Notes: generated from the letters alone by a model not told the origin. Positions 35,935 through 45,175 are shown, counted from the first letter of the stretch. The stretch: 64,000 bases of DNA from Microbulbifer sp. YPW16 (GCF_021290385.1 NZ_CP089928.1:3242001-3306000), one strand, 5' to 3'. Numbers and translations: made by a program.

Positions 35935-36948
35935 TCAGGCGCGCTGGCTGCGCAGTTCTTCCTGCTTTGCCTGCTCCGCCTGCTGCCGGCGCAATGCCTG
36001 CTTGCGGCGGCGGCGCTCGGCGGTGGTCTCGCGGGCATCGTGGCCGATATGCTCCTCGCCGCGCTGTTTGGCCAGCTGGATTTGCTTCTCCCGTTCGCGG
36101 AAACGCGCGCGATCGGCGTCCGAGACCTTGTCAAAACAGTGCGGGCAGCTGACGCCCTGCTCAAACTGCGGTGACTGCATTTCCTCTTCTGTGACCGGCA
36201 TGCGGCAGGCATTGCACTGCTGGTACTCGCCGCGCTCGAGGTCGTGGTTCACGGTCACGCGGTCATCGAAGACGAAGCACTCGCCATGCCACTTGGTTTC
36301 TTCCTTGGGGACTTCCTCCAGGTACTTCAGGATGCCCCCCTGCAGGTGGTACACCTCCTCGAAACCCTGCTCCTTCAGGTACGCAGTGGACTTCTCACAG
36401 CGGATACCGCCGGTGCAGAACATGGCCACTTTCTTGTGCTTCTGTGGGTCCAGGTTGTCTTTCACATACTGGGGGAATTCCCGGAAGCTTTCGGTATTGG
36501 GGTTGACCGCCTTCTCGAAGGTGCCCACCTGGTACTCGTAGTCGTTGCGGGTATCGATCAGCACCACCTCGGGGTCGCTGATCAGCGCATTCCAGTCTGC
36601 CGGCTTTACATAGGTGCCCACGGTCTGGCGCGGGTCGATACCCTCGACGCCCATGGTGACAATCTCGCGCTTGAGCTTCACCTTGCTGCGCCGGAAGGGG
36701 GCGGAATCGGTGTAGGACTCCTTGTAATCCAGTTCCGCCAGCCGCGGGTCGCTTTTCAGGTAGGCGAGCAGGGTGTCGATGGCCTCGCGGGAGCCGGCGA
36801 CAGTGCCATTGATGCCCTCCCGGGCGAGCAGCAGGGTGCCGCGCACGCGGTGTTCCAGCATGACTTCAAGGAGGGGCTCGCGGAGGGATTCGAAGTCGTC
36901 CAGGGTGACGAACTTGTAGAGCGCACAGACTACGTACTGGTGGGACAT
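35935..36948 (-). CDS. trhO: tRNA uridine 34 hydroxylase, rhodanese-fold (TrhO/YceA)
   Basis: A 337-residue enzyme that hydroxylates U34 of certain tRNAs at C5, a step toward the cmo5U/mo5U wobble modifications. The N-terminal ferredoxin-like domain (about 1-95) precedes a rhodanese domain with the active loop [11 protein letters not shown] (Cys about 178 and 184). After it comes a CNAC..CPHC zinc-binding segment (about 262-285) and a basic Arg/Gln-rich tail. Length and domain order match the family. Stand-alone gene with a terminator. Confidence 0.93.
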   Translation of the reverse strand: MSHQYVVCALYKFVTLDDFESLREPLLEVMLEHRVRGTLLLAREGINGTVAGSREAIDTLLAYLKSDPRLAELDYKESYTDSAPFRRSKVKLKREIVTMGVEGIDPRQTVGTYVKPADWNALISDPEVVLIDTRNDYEYQVGTFEKAVNPNTESFREFPQYVKDNLDPQKHKKVAMFCTGGIRCEKSTAYLKEQGFEEVYHLQGGILKYLEEVPKEETKWHGECFVFDDRVTVNHDLERGEYQQCNACRMPVTEEEMQSPQFEQGVSCPHCFDKVSDADRARFREREKQIQLAKQRGEEHIGHDARETTAERRRRKQALRRQQAEQAKQEELRSQRA

Positions 36949-37188
36949 GGGTTTTCCTCGTTGCGGGCCGGAGCGTAAATCCGGGGCAAAACATTCCCGG
37001 CCTGGACCTGGCCAGGGCGGGGCTAAAAATCGCCGCGCATTTTAACGCACACCGGGACGTTTGTCGTACATTTAATGGGCAGTTTCGCAGCCCTGGCTCG
37101 CGATCCCGCGACAGATTTTGATTGACCGGCCGGCCGCATCTTGTCACAGTGCTGCGACCCCAGTGACCGGCCCGAAGTGAGGCACCCC

Positions 37189-37443
37189 ATGGAAGATGAA
37201 TTTGAACCCCGCGAATCCGAGCTGAGCCAGGCCTACAGCGAGGATGGGCTGAACGTCCATATCGATATTTACGAGGATGGCGAGGGTGGCTGGTTGCTGG
37301 AAATTGTCGACGAGAATGACAATTCCACCGTCTGGGAGGATGCCTTCGAAACGGAGCGTGAGGCCCTCGAGGAGGCCCTGGATGCCCTGCGCGAGGAGGG
37401 TATAGCCACCTTTGTCGGACCGGTGGAAGAACAGGAGAGCTGA
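37189..37443 (+). CDS. Small acidic protein of unknown function
   Basis: An 84-residue, strongly acidic protein (about a third Asp/Glu). The pattern (LNVHIDIYEDGEGGWLLEIVDENDNSTVWEDAF, then EREALEEALDALREEG) suggests a small beta-beta-alpha domain of a type common in gammaproteobacteria and usually annotated as hypothetical. There is no signal peptide. ATG 37189 is chosen because the conserved-looking part starts here; a frame extension to 37141 is unlikely. No operon partner; the gap to trhO is divergent. Confidence 0.65.
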   Translation: MEDEFEPRESELSQAYSEDGLNVHIDIYEDGEGGWLLEIVDENDNSTVWEDAFETEREALEEALDALREEGIATFVGPVEEQES

Positions 37444-37624
37444 AACCAGCCTTTCCTCCCGCCCGCTCCCCAACCACCACTTCCCGAATTCCCTGCTATC
37501 GTTTTAATTGGCAGGGATTCGCGACAGTGTGACAGCGCACTACCCAATCACGGGGCACCGCGAAGCTCTACGGAAAGAATGCTTCCGGTGACCCACCCGG
37601 TGACTGAGAGCGGTGCCCCTGTCG

Positions 37625-38191
37625 ATGTCCGCAATAAAACCCCTGCTTGTATTGCTTTCCCCCCTCCTGTTGTCCCTGGCTTGCGGGTCAGTGTATGCAG
37701 TGGACGTGCGCCTGCCCGGTGACCGCCTGCTTGAGACTCACCTGGCGGAGGCCCGGCTGGTAGCCGAGCTCGATGGTTATGCGGTGATTGCGGGACGCAG
37801 CTGTATCGACTGCGATGAAAACACCTCAATCTATATCCAGCGGGTACCCCGCGGCAGGCCGGGAGAGGGCCACGGCGACAACCGTGAAACAGAGGTATCG
37901 ATTTCCAGTGACCGCTTTACTTACCCGGGTCAGTACCGCGATTACCTCAGTAAGGAACTGGTGGAGAGAACCCGGCTTTTTTACGGTCGCTGCTACGAGG
38001 GCGAGCAGGCACTGCTCTGGCTGACCGAGTTCCGCACAGGTGGTCAGTGGAAAAAGGAGGAGTACCTGATTGTGTTCCGTGAGGATGGCCCACGATTCCG
38101 CTATAACCGGGATCGCCAGCCGGGTCGCTTCCATACCAGCCACGAAAAATGCCGAGAGCTCCCGGGAATCGACGCGGAAACCGAACCCTGA
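37625..38191 (+). CDS. Secreted protein of unknown function
   Basis: A 188-residue protein with a signal peptide (MSAIKPLLVLLSPLLLSLACGSVYAVDV). LSLAC could be read as a lipobox, but the sequence after it favours cleavage after VYA. The mature part has cysteines in SCIDCDENT (a CxxC pair), GRCYEG and HEKCRE, suggesting disulfides or metal binding in the periplasm. Start is uncertain: ATG 37625 is reported, while GTG 37613 in frame would add MPLS. Neither has a good ribosome site. A heptamer tandem repeat begins right after the stop codon. Confidence 0.6.
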   Translation: MSAIKPLLVLLSPLLLSLACGSVYAVDVRLPGDRLLETHLAEARLVAELDGYAVIAGRSCIDCDENTSIYIQRVPRGRPGEGHGDNRETEVSISSDRFTYPGQYRDYLSKELVERTRLFYGRCYEGEQALLWLTEFRTGGQWKKEEYLIVFREDGPRFRYNRDRQPGRFHTSHEKCRELPGIDAETEP

Positions 38192-38193
38192 AA

Positions 38194-38228
38194 TCCGGGT
38201 TCCGGGTTCCGGGTTCCGGGTTCCGGGT
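38194..38228. repeat. Heptanucleotide tandem repeat (TCCGGGT x5)
   Basis: Five perfect, uninterrupted copies of TCCGGGT start two bases after the stop codon of the gene at 37625. Such perfect short arrays change copy number by slippage. It is outside the coding region and upstream of a terminator read from the other strand. Confidence 0.95.
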
Positions 38229-38255
38229 TGAAGTGCCGGCTATTTTTTCGCAGGC

Positions 38256-38280
38256 AAAAAAAAGCCCCGCGGGGCGGGGC
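38256..38280 (-). terminator. Rho-independent terminator of the 3D-domain gene
   Basis: GCCCCGC (38264-38270) pairs with GCGGGGC (38274-38280); on the minus strand the stem is followed by eight Ts (the A-run at 38256-38263). It lies about 60 bases after the stop codon of the gene at 38342. Confidence 0.85.
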
Positions 38281-38341
38281 GTTTGAGGCCGCGGTGATAG
38301 CCGCGGTCAGTTACTGTTGTTAGTTAGTGTGAATTGTTGGC

Positions 38342-38752
38342 TTACTTGACCGGTTGATACACGATCTTCAGCTTTTTCTTGCCCCACTTGCGGGCTTTCT
38401 TGATGTCTTTCTCCATCCACACATCGATACGGTTCTTGAAGCGCTTGTTCATCCGGTCGCGCACGGTATAGGTGCCGGGCAGGCCCTCGATCTTCACCTT
38501 GGCGCCGTTGGTCAGTCCATGCTTTTCGAGGTCACGGGACACTGCGATCACTTTCTGGCCGGGACGCAGGCGGTTGTTCCACGCCGCTACCCAGGGATCG
38601 TCGTCCGTCTGGCCGGGCACCGAGTTGTAAGCGGTGGCGTCTACAACCATGGTTTTTTCTTTCTTAACGGCGGCAGATGCATTCAGGCTCACAGAGGCCG
38701 CAAGGACGGCGGTCATAAGAAATACAAAATTGCGCAGAGTCTGTTTCAGCAT
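38342..38752 (-). CDS. 3D domain-containing secreted protein
   Basis: A 136-residue protein with a signal peptide (cut after LNASA, about residue 27) and a single 3D domain, named for three conserved aspartates; here DATAYNS, TVRDRMN and RIDVWM. The fold is the double-psi beta-barrel of the MltA/Stationary-phase survival (Sps) group, suggesting peptidoglycan binding or cleavage, although catalysis is unproven for stand-alone forms. The C-terminus is Lys-rich (KKARKWGKKKLK), which would help bind acidic cell wall. ATG 38752 has GGAGG upstream. It has an unusual leader with two palindromes. Confidence 0.85.
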   Translation of the reverse strand: MLKQTLRNFVFLMTAVLAASVSLNASAAVKKEKTMVVDATAYNSVPGQTDDDPWVAAWNNRLRPGQKVIAVSRDLEKHGLTNGAKVKIEGLPGTYTVRDRMNKRFKNRIDVWMEKDIKKARKWGKKKLKIVYQPVK

Positions 38753-38804
38753 TTTCCCGTTACCTCCAGGAATCAGTTGGTCACCGGCCCGGGGGCCCAG
38801 TGAC

Positions 38805-38848
38805 ATTTCCAAGTTAGTTTGGAAATAACTGATTAATAATTAATCAGT
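38805..38848 (-). promoter_or_regulatory. Two adjacent palindromes in the 3D gene leader
   Basis: ATTTCCAA-N6-TTGGAAAT (38805-38826) and ACTGATTA-N5-TAATCAGT (38828-38848) lie side by side, both with perfect 8-bp arms. They are just downstream of the predicted promoter, so they would be two stem-loops at the 5' end of the mRNA or two protein-binding sites. Confidence 0.6.
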
Positions 38849-38855
38849 GGTGGCT

Positions 38856-38883
38856 ATATTACGGGTTGGGTCCGGTTAATCAA
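38856..38883 (-). promoter_or_regulatory. Predicted sigma-70 promoter of the 3D gene
   Basis: Read on the minus strand, TTGATT (38883-38878) and TAATAT (38861-38856) are 16 bases apart, giving a start near 38849 and a leader of about 97 bases. Confidence 0.5.
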
Positions 38884-39236
38884 ATCCTTCTGTGCATTTT
38901 TTAAACAGCGCCCGCCGGTATCAATGTCAGCGCTGCCATTGATGCATTAATTCCAGAAATCATGTTTTTTGAGAACTTCATTCTTTCAAATGAATTTCTG
39001 GTGAATATGTGACTGAAAAAAATAGTTTGTACTAGCACATGGTTGCAGTGCTTTGTCGGCGCGGTGACAGCGATGTCATCTTCGGGTGTGGTTAAAAACC
39101 GAACGAAACACTCCTCCTAATCGGGAATCCGCCGGAGAAAATTCTGCAGTAAATTATTTGTGACCGCTGGTCCGAAGCGGCCGAAAACCGTCGGATTGGC
39201 GGGGCGGTGGGGTGTTGATGGGTGCTGGCCGCCTGG
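38884..39236. other. AT-rich intergenic region
   Basis: About 350 bases between two minus-strand genes, much richer in A and T than the rest of the window (especially 38880-39030). I see no gene, terminator or repeat that I can support. It may contain 3' sequences of the TPR gene transcript. Confidence 0.4.
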
Positions 39237-39917
39237 TCACAGGGCGGTTGCGCTGGCCCGGGCCGGGGGGTTGACCTGCTCACGCAGGGCATAGAGGTAG
39301 GCGCGGTCCTCTTCCAGGTCCGGGAATCCGTGGCGTGCGTCCAGCGCCACGGCCTTTTCCAGCCACTCGATGGCTTCCTCCAGGTTGCCCTGCCATTCGC
39401 ATACCTGGCCCAGGTTGAAGTAGGTAATGGCCAGATTGTGCCACTCCTGTTCCCGGGCCAGGCCCGAAGCCGCGTCGTTGTACAGGAGGTAGGCCCGGCG
39501 CAGCATCTGCGACTGGTGCAGGGGGCTGCGGGCATAGGGGGCCTGCTGGTGGAGGGTGTGCGCCAGGGCAGAGCTGACGCGGGCCGCCGAATGCTCCAGC
39601 TCACCGCCCTCACCAAGGTAGTCGAGTACGGCGGAGAACTGGGCCCGCGCCAGTGGATAAAAGGTATCGGGATCCTCCCGTGCCCCCAGGGCATTGAGCA
39701 CGATGCCGTAGCGATAGCGCAACGCGTGCTGCCGGGCCGGTTCATCGCCCAGGCCTGCAATGGCGCGCTCATACAGGGGCAGGGCGGCGTCGAAGTCCCC
39801 TTCCAGCGCCCGGGCCTCGGCGGATTCCACCAGGCTGGTGACCGGCGGGGTGGCCTCCGCCAGGGCATTGCCTGCCAACAGGCCGGCCAGCAACAGGGGT
39901 GTCAGCAGTCGATACAT
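39237..39917 (-). CDS. Secreted tetratricopeptide repeat protein
   Basis: A 226-residue protein with a signal peptide (MYRLLTPLLLAGLLAGNALA). The mature part is helical and contains at least two TPR units, one near residues 30-60 (AEARALEGDFDAALPLYERAIAGL) and one near 165-200 (AITYFNLGQVCEWQGNLEEAIEWLEKAVALD). TPR domains mediate protein-protein contacts; the partner is unknown. It lies 69 bases downstream of the ydiJ-type gene on the same strand and could be co-transcribed with it. Confidence 0.75.
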   Translation of the reverse strand: MYRLLTPLLLAGLLAGNALAEATPPVTSLVESAEARALEGDFDAALPLYERAIAGLGDEPARQHALRYRYGIVLNALGAREDPDTFYPLARAQFSAVLDYLGEGGELEHSAARVSSALAHTLHQQAPYARSPLHQSQMLRRAYLLYNDAASGLAREQEWHNLAITYFNLGQVCEWQGNLEEAIEWLEKAVALDARHGFPDLEEDRAYLYALREQVNPPARASATAL

Positions 39918-39986
39918 CGCGGTCGCTTCCCGGTTCTTGGAGTAACTGGGCCCGATTCCCGGGCTCATCTCCCCCCTAGTAAACGC

Positions 39987-42900
39987 TTAATTTTGTAATT
40001 GTGCCAGCAGTCCCTGCAGTGGGTGGCGCAGGCTTACTCCCGCAAAGCGCTTGGCCTGGCAGCGGCAGGAATAGCCACTGGCCAGCAGCTGGCCGGTCTC
40101 GCCGGTCAGGCGCGGCGCCCAGGACTGCTGGAAAATTACCCGCGAAGTCTCCTTGTGGGCGGTTTCGTGGCCATAGGTACCGGCCATCCCACAGCAGCCC
40201 AGGCTTTCGCTCTCCAGCTGCAGGCCCAGTGCAGCAAATACATCCTTCCAGTCCTGCAGTGAAGCGGCTGCATTGGTCTGCTCGCTGCAGTGGGGCAGCA
40301 GCTGGAAAGTGGCAGGGCGGAGGCGGGAGCGCTGCTGCTCCAGGTGTTCGCGCTGGCTCGCCATCCACTCCTGCAGCAACTTTACCTGCGGCGCACGATC
40401 CCCCAGCAGTTTGCGGTATTCGGCGCGGTAGGTCAGGGTCATGGACGGGTCCACACCCACCAGCGGCACGCCGCTATCCGCCAGTTCTTCGAGCATCTCG
40501 CTGTTGGCCACCGCCACCCGGCGGAACTGGCGCAGGAAACCATGTACATGCATGGGCTTGCCATTGGCCCTGAACGGCGCCACCAGCGGGAAGAAATCCA
40601 GCTGGCGCAGCAGCCGCAGCGCATCGGCCACCATATCGGCGTCGAAGTAGCTGGTGAAGGCGTCTTGCACAATGATCACGGCGCGCTTGCGCTGGGCCGG
40701 CCCCAGCGCCTCCAGGGTGGCGCGGCTGGCGTAGGGCACGCCCAGTTCCGCCATGGATTTCTCCAGGCCCTTGCGGGACAGCGCGGGGCTGTCGGACAGG
40801 CCCAGGCCCCGTTCCAGCAGCCAGCGCACCGGTGCCAGTTGCAGCGGCCGGTTGTACAGTCCCGGTACCCGGGCCAGGTGCGGCATCACGAACTCAAGGC
40901 TGCCGACAAAATAGTCTTTCAGCGGCCGCAGGTAGCGGCTGTAATAGAGCTCCAGGAACTTGGAGCGGAACTCCGGCACATCCACCTTGATCGGACACTG
41001 GCCCACGCAGGATTTGCACCCCAGGCATCCCTGCATGGCCTCGTTGACCTCGTGGTTGAAGTCATACTCTCCCCGGGCCCTGGCCAGGCTGTTCTTGATC
41101 CGCCCCGGCAGCCCGACAAAAAAGGACTGTTCGCGGAATTTCTGCGCCGCTTCCACCGCATCCACATCCCGTGCACTGAGCAGCCGCAGCCATTCCCGCA
41201 TCAGCGATGCGCGGCCCTTGGGGGAGTGAATACGCTCGCGGGTGGCCTTGTAAGACGGGCACATGGCGGAGTCCGGGTCCCAGTTGAAGCAGGCCCCATT
41301 GCCGTTGCAGTGGACGCCCTCGCTGTAGCCCTCCCATACCTGCACCGGGATCTGCCGGTCGCGCTCGCCGCGGGTTTGCACCGCATCGATTTTCAGCAGG
41401 CCTGACGCGCGGCTGGGGGTGGCAATCTTGCCCGGGTTGAGCTGGTTGCGGGGGTCGAACGCGGCCTTGATATGTTGCAGTTCGCCGTAGAGTTCACCGA
41501 AGAACTCCGGTGCGTATTCGGAGCGCACCCCCTTGCCGTGCTCGCCCCACAGCAGGCCGTGGTACTTCTGCGTCAGTGCCACCACCCGGTCGGTGATGGG
41601 GCGGATCTGCGCGGCCTGCTGCGGGTCTTTCATATCGATGGCCGGGCGCACGTGCAGTACCCCGGCATCCACGTGGCCGAACATGCCGTAATCCAGGCCG
41701 GCCTCATCCAGCACGGCGCGGAACTCGGCGATAAAGTCCGCCAGGTGTTCCGGCGGCACGCAGGTGTCCTCCACAAACGGGATGGGCCGTTTTTCCCCGC
41801 TGACATTGCCCAGCAGGCCCACGGCCCGCTTGCGCATGGCCCAGATCCGGTTGACCTCGCTGTGTCCGCGGGCAATGGAGTAGCCAAAACTCTTGCCGGT
41901 CTCACCGATGGCGTTGTCTACCTGGGCGGTAAAGCGCGCCAGGGCCCGCTCCAGTTCCTCTTCCGAGTCGGCGGTGTACTCCACCAGGTTGATGCCCTGC
42001 ACCGGGCGATCATCGCTGGGGAAAAACTCGCTGACGCTGTGCCAGACAATATCCTCCATCGCCAGCTGCAGTACCTTGCTGTCCACGGTCTCGATCGAGG
42101 TGGGGCCGGCGCCCATCAGGTCGCCGGCATCGCGCAGGGCGTCCTGGAAGTTGTCGTACTTGAGGTTGACCAGTGCCACACAGCGGGGGATTGGCAGGAC
42201 ATTGAGCTTTGCCTCGGCGATAAAGCCCAGGGTGCCCTCGGAACCACAGAGGACGCTGTTGATATTGAAGTCGCCGCTGTCACCGTCGCGCAGGTGGGCC
42301 AGGTCATAGCCGGTAAGGCAGCGGTTGAGCCGGGGAAACTTTTCCTCGATCAGCGCGGCCTTGTCCCGGGCGATATCGTCGCAGGTGCGGTGCACCGTCC
42401 CGATGCGGTCGTCCCGCTCGCGCAGTTGTCCCAGCCCGTCGCTGTCCACCGGCGCGGAGTGCAGCAACTCGCCGCCCATCAAAACGGTCGACAGTTCCAG
42501 CACATGGTCGCGGGTCTTGCCGTACACGCAGGAGCCCTGGCCGGATGCGTCGGTATTGATCATGCCGCCGATAGTGGCGCGGTTGCTGGTGGAGAGTTCC
42601 GGGGCAAAGAACAGGCCGTGGGGGGCCAGGGCGGCGTTGAGCTGGTCCTTGACCACGCCGGCCTGCACCCGCACCCAGCCCTCGTCCGGGTTGATCTCCA
42701 GGATGCGGTTCATATGCCGCGAAATATCCACCACGATGCCGTCAGTGAGTGACTGGCCATTGGTACCGGTACCGCCGCCACGGGGTGACAGCACCACCTG
42801 GTGGAACTCTTCGCGGTCCGCCAGCCGGGCCAGCAATTGCAGGTCGTGGGTGTCGCGGGGATACACCACTGCCTGTGGCAGCACCTGGTAAATGGAGTTA

Positions 42901-43031
42901 TCGGTGGCCAGTACCGTGCGGCTGGCATAACTGGGGCTGGAATCGCCGCGGAAGCCGGCCTCCGCCAGTGCTTGCAGGAATTGCAGGTAGAGCGACTGTA
43001 CCTCGTCGATTTCGCGCAGTGCTGGGATCAT
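39987..43031 (-). CDS. ydiJ: D-2-hydroxyacid dehydrogenase, FAD and Fe-S protein (YdiJ type)
   Basis: A 1014-residue flavoprotein. The N-terminal FAD domain (about 40-480) has the PCMH-type signature PRGGGTGTNGQSLTDGIVVD and a C-terminal FAD-linked oxidase cap. The C-terminal half has a CNGNGACF segment (about 574), a 4Fe-4S ferredoxin motif CLGCKSCVGQCP (about 667-678) and CCG-type domains (GVDPSMTLTYRAEYR, SLGCCGMAGTYGHE). E. coli YdiJ (1018 residues) oxidises D-2-hydroxyglutarate, probably passing electrons to the quinone pool. ATG 43031 is chosen over an in-frame extension to 43091. It is divergent from the light-response operon. Confidence 0.9.
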   Translation of the reverse strand: MIPALREIDEVQSLYLQFLQALAEAGFRGDSSPSYASRTVLATDNSIYQVLPQAVVYPRDTHDLQLLARLADREEFHQVVLSPRGGGTGTNGQSLTDGIVVDISRHMNRILEINPDEGWVRVQAGVVKDQLNAALAPHGLFFAPELSTSNRATIGGMINTDASGQGSCVYGKTRDHVLELSTVLMGGELLHSAPVDSDGLGQLRERDDRIGTVHRTCDDIARDKAALIEEKFPRLNRCLTGYDLAHLRDGDSGDFNINSVLCGSEGTLGFIAEAKLNVLPIPRCVALVNLKYDNFQDALRDAGDLMGAGPTSIETVDSKVLQLAMEDIVWHSVSEFFPSDDRPVQGINLVEYTADSEEELERALARFTAQVDNAIGETGKSFGYSIARGHSEVNRIWAMRKRAVGLLGNVSGEKRPIPFVEDTCVPPEHLADFIAEFRAVLDEAGLDYGMFGHVDAGVLHVRPAIDMKDPQQAAQIRPITDRVVALTQKYHGLLWGEHGKGVRSEYAPEFFGELYGELQHIKAAFDPRNQLNPGKIATPSRASGLLKIDAVQTRGERDRQIPVQVWEGYSEGVHCNGNGACFNWDPDSAMCPSYKATRERIHSPKGRASLMREWLRLLSARDVDAVEAAQKFREQSFFVGLPGRIKNSLARARGEYDFNHEVNEAMQGCLGCKSCVGQCPIKVDVPEFRSKFLELYYSRYLRPLKDYFVGSLEFVMPHLARVPGLYNRPLQLAPVRWLLERGLGLSDSPALSRKGLEKSMAELGVPYASRATLEALGPAQRKRAVIIVQDAFTSYFDADMVADALRLLRQLDFFPLVAPFRANGKPMHVHGFLRQFRRVAVANSEMLEELADSGVPLVGVDPSMTLTYRAEYRKLLGDRAPQVKLLQEWMASQREHLEQQRSRLRPATFQLLPHCSEQTNAAASLQDWKDVFAALGLQLESESLGCCGMAGTYGHETAHKETSRVIFQQSWAPRLTGETGQLLASGYSCRCQAKRFAGVSLRHPLQGLLAQLQN

Positions 43032-43108
43032 CACTTCATCCGTGGCTCTCGGCAGGGTCTGGCATTGTAGCTGTGACACCTGACAGCGCAAGCGTCTGCC
43101 GGACCCTG

Positions 43109-43180
43109 TTGTACAAAAAATATTGTTGTACAGGCTGGGTTTTCACGCTATAAACCTTGTACACATTTAAAAAGTGTATA
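43109..43180. promoter_or_regulatory. Four TGTACA-type half-sites, candidate MerR/LitR operators
   Basis: TGTACA occurs at 43110-43115, 43127-43132 and 43158-43163, and TGTATA at 43175-43180. They form two pairs with an 11-base gap each. The first pair abuts the predicted -35 box and the second lies just downstream of the -10 box. The pattern resembles reported LitR-class operators of the form TGTACA-N-TGTA(C/T)A, and a LitR-like regulator is encoded in the operon. Confidence 0.6.
43126..43154 (+). promoter_or_regulatory. Predicted sigma-70 promoter of the photolyase operon
   Basis: TTGTAC (43126-43131) and TATAAA (43149-43154) are separated by 17 bases. The -35 box is embedded in the second TGTACA half-site. 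Confidence 0.6.
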
Positions 43181-43187
43181 GGTAGAT

Positions 43188-44165
43188 ATGAATATCCAGC
43201 TGCTGACCCAGAAGATTCCCGTTGGCATCAGCCAGTGCGTGATGGGTGACCCGGTGCGGTATAACGCCGGGCACAAGCACAGCCGAGTCTGCACCCAGTT
43301 GCTGGGGCACTGTTTCGACTATGTGCCCCTGTGTCCCGAGGTGGCCATTGGGCTGGGGGTGCCGCGGGACCCCATCCGCCTGGTCAAGAGCGATCCCGCG
43401 CCGGATGCCGAAGTCCGCGTTATCGGGGTAGTGGACCCGGACCTGGATGTGACACAGCCCCTGCGGGACTATGCGGACAGTGTGGCGCCGGAGCTGCAGC
43501 GGGTGCGCGGCTATATCTTTATGCAGAACTCACCCAGCTGTGGCCTGAAAGGGGTGCGCCGCTACCTGCCCAACGGCCACGGGCACGATAGTGACGGCGT
43601 GGGGATGTTTGCCGCGCGAATACGCGAGCACTTCCCGCACCTGCCGATGGAGGAGACCGGGCGCCTCAACAACAGCGAGATACGCGAGAACTTCCTGACC
43701 CGGGTGTTCGCCTATGACGCCTGGTTCCGCTATGTGGAGGAAGACCCGCGGCCCGCCCGGATCATCGAGTTCTATACCGCCTACAAATACCTGCTGCTCG
43801 CCCACCACCAGGTGAAGACCCGCGAGCTGGGGCGCTTCATCGCCGACGCCAGGTCCCATGACGCCGAAACCTTTGCCTTCGAGGTGCGCGGCCGATTGAT
43901 GGAAATCCTCGCCCACATGGCTACCCGCAAGGACCGCACCAACGCCCTGATGCACGTGCAGGGGCACCTGAAGGAATTCCTCAGCAGGGAAGAGAAGGCC
44001 GAGCTGACCCAGTTGATCGAGGATTACCGGCTGGGCCTGAAGCCGGTGTCGGCGGTGCTGACCCTGCTGCGCCACTACCTGCCGCGCAGCCCGCACCACT
44101 TTATCCACAGCCAGCTGCTGCTGGCGACCGAACCGGCCGAGATGGGCCTGTGTGATTTTCACTGA
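43188..44165 (+). CDS. DUF523 and DUF1722 domain protein (YbgA-like)
   Basis: A 325-residue two-domain protein. The DUF523 part (about 1-155) has conserved cysteines in SQCVMGD, PLCPE and NSPSCG, probably a metal or Fe-S site. The DUF1722 part (about 195-315, HHQVKTRELGRFIADA) matches E. coli YbgA. The gene is typically found next to photolyase genes, as here, and belongs to the photolyase/light regulon in several proteobacteria. Its biochemical role is not established; tRNA thiouridine desulfidase activity has been reported for some DUF523 proteins. First gene of a three-gene operon, 14 bases before the regulator. Confidence 0.88.
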   Translation: MNIQLLTQKIPVGISQCVMGDPVRYNAGHKHSRVCTQLLGHCFDYVPLCPEVAIGLGVPRDPIRLVKSDPAPDAEVRVIGVVDPDLDVTQPLRDYADSVAPELQRVRGYIFMQNSPSCGLKGVRRYLPNGHGHDSDGVGMFAARIREHFPHLPMEETGRLNNSEIRENFLTRVFAYDAWFRYVEEDPRPARIIEFYTAYKYLLLAHHQVKTRELGRFIADARSHDAETFAFEVRGRLMEILAHMATRKDRTNALMHVQGHLKEFLSREEKAELTQLIEDYRLGLKPVSAVLTLLRHYLPRSPHHFIHSQLLLATEPAEMGLCDFH

Positions 44166-44179
44166 GGGCCCGGGCCCCA

Positions 44180-45175
44180 ATGACCGAGAGCGGTACCAAG
44201 CCGATGAGTGTGACTGACGCCAATAAAACAGAAGTCCCCGGGACTGAATCCGGCGCACCGGCCGGCCAGCACGCGATGCTACCGATCCGCGATATCGCCC
44301 AGCGCACCGGGGTCAACCCGGTCACCCTGCGCGCCTGGGAGCGGCGCTACGGCCTGCTGGTACCCGCGCGCACCGGCAAGGGCCACAGGTTATACAGCGA
44401 GGCGGACGTGCAGCGGGTGCGGGAAATCCAGGCGTGGCTGGCACGCGGTGTTCCCATCGGCAAGGTGCGGCCATTACTGGAGCGGGGCGATGACGGCGAG
44501 CGAACCGCTGGCGAACAGGAACAGGGGGATACCTGGGCGCGTTCGGTGCAGGAAACTATCGATGTGGCATTGCGGTTCCAGCCCGCCGCCCTGCAGCAGC
44601 ACCTGGAGCAGCTGCTGTCGGCTTATCCTCCGGCACTTTTACTGGATTGCTGGCTGGCGCCACTGCACCGCGACCTGAGCCGCCGTACCCGGTTCGGCAG
44701 CAGCGTGCTGCGGTCTTATTTCTGGGAGCAATTGAACGGGCAGCTTGCGTTGATGCTGCGCAGCGGCCAGCGCAACCTGTCCGGCCAGGCGGGGAGCGGG
44801 CGGCTGTTGCTGGTGAGTTTTCCCGGTGCCGAGCAGCAGGCTTTTGCCGCCCTGTTCGGGGCCGGCCTGCTGGCGGCGGGCATCGACATATTACACCTGG
44901 GGCCGGTAGACGAGATGCCGGAATTGCCTTACGCCGTGGAGAAGTTACAGGCGCGGGGCGTGATCTGTTTCAGCCATAACGCCCTGCCCATGGCGGCGTT
45001 TGGCAGTGGCGCGGAGCGCGCCCTGCGCAACATGCGCGCGCCGGTATGGTTTGCCGGCGGGATCGTCGAATTACAGAAGCGCGACCTCGTGCGGCTGGCG
45101 GAGGCGGGCAGGGGGCGCCTGTTGCCCGCCAGCGGCGCGCAGGCTATCGAAGAACTCCGGGAGGACCTGTCATGA
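44180..45175 (+). CDS. MerR family regulator, class II LitR-like
   Basis: A 331-residue regulator. The MerR winged helix lies at about residues 36-105 (RDIAQRTGVNPVTLRAWERRYGL..TGKGHRLYSEADVQRV). The C-terminal region (about 120-325) resembles the B12-binding/SRPBCC-like sensor part of CarH/LitR proteins but I see no cobalamin-binding DxHxxG motif, as in class II LitR of pseudomonads. Those proteins work with a cobalamin-dependent partner. Two in-frame ATGs follow the first, so the start (44180) is provisional. It overlaps phr by 4 bases. Confidence 0.82.
   Translation: MTESGTKPMSVTDANKTEVPGTESGAPAGQHAMLPIRDIAQRTGVNPVTLRAWERRYGLLVPARTGKGHRLYSEADVQRVREIQAWLARGVPIGKVRPLLERGDDGERTAGEQEQGDTWARSVQETIDVALRFQPAALQQHLEQLLSAYPPALLLDCWLAPLHRDLSRRTRFGSSVLRSYFWEQLNGQLALMLRSGQRNLSGQAGSGRLLLVSFPGAEQQAFAALFGAGLLAAGIDILHLGPVDEMPELPYAVEKLQARGVICFSHNALPMAAFGSGAERALRNMRAPVWFAGGIVELQKRDLVRLAEAGRGRLLPASGAQAIEELREDLS

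Noticed and set aside
41472-42752. Open frame of about 430 codons on the plus strand
   Set aside because: Antisense to the ydiJ-type gene, whose motifs are clear.
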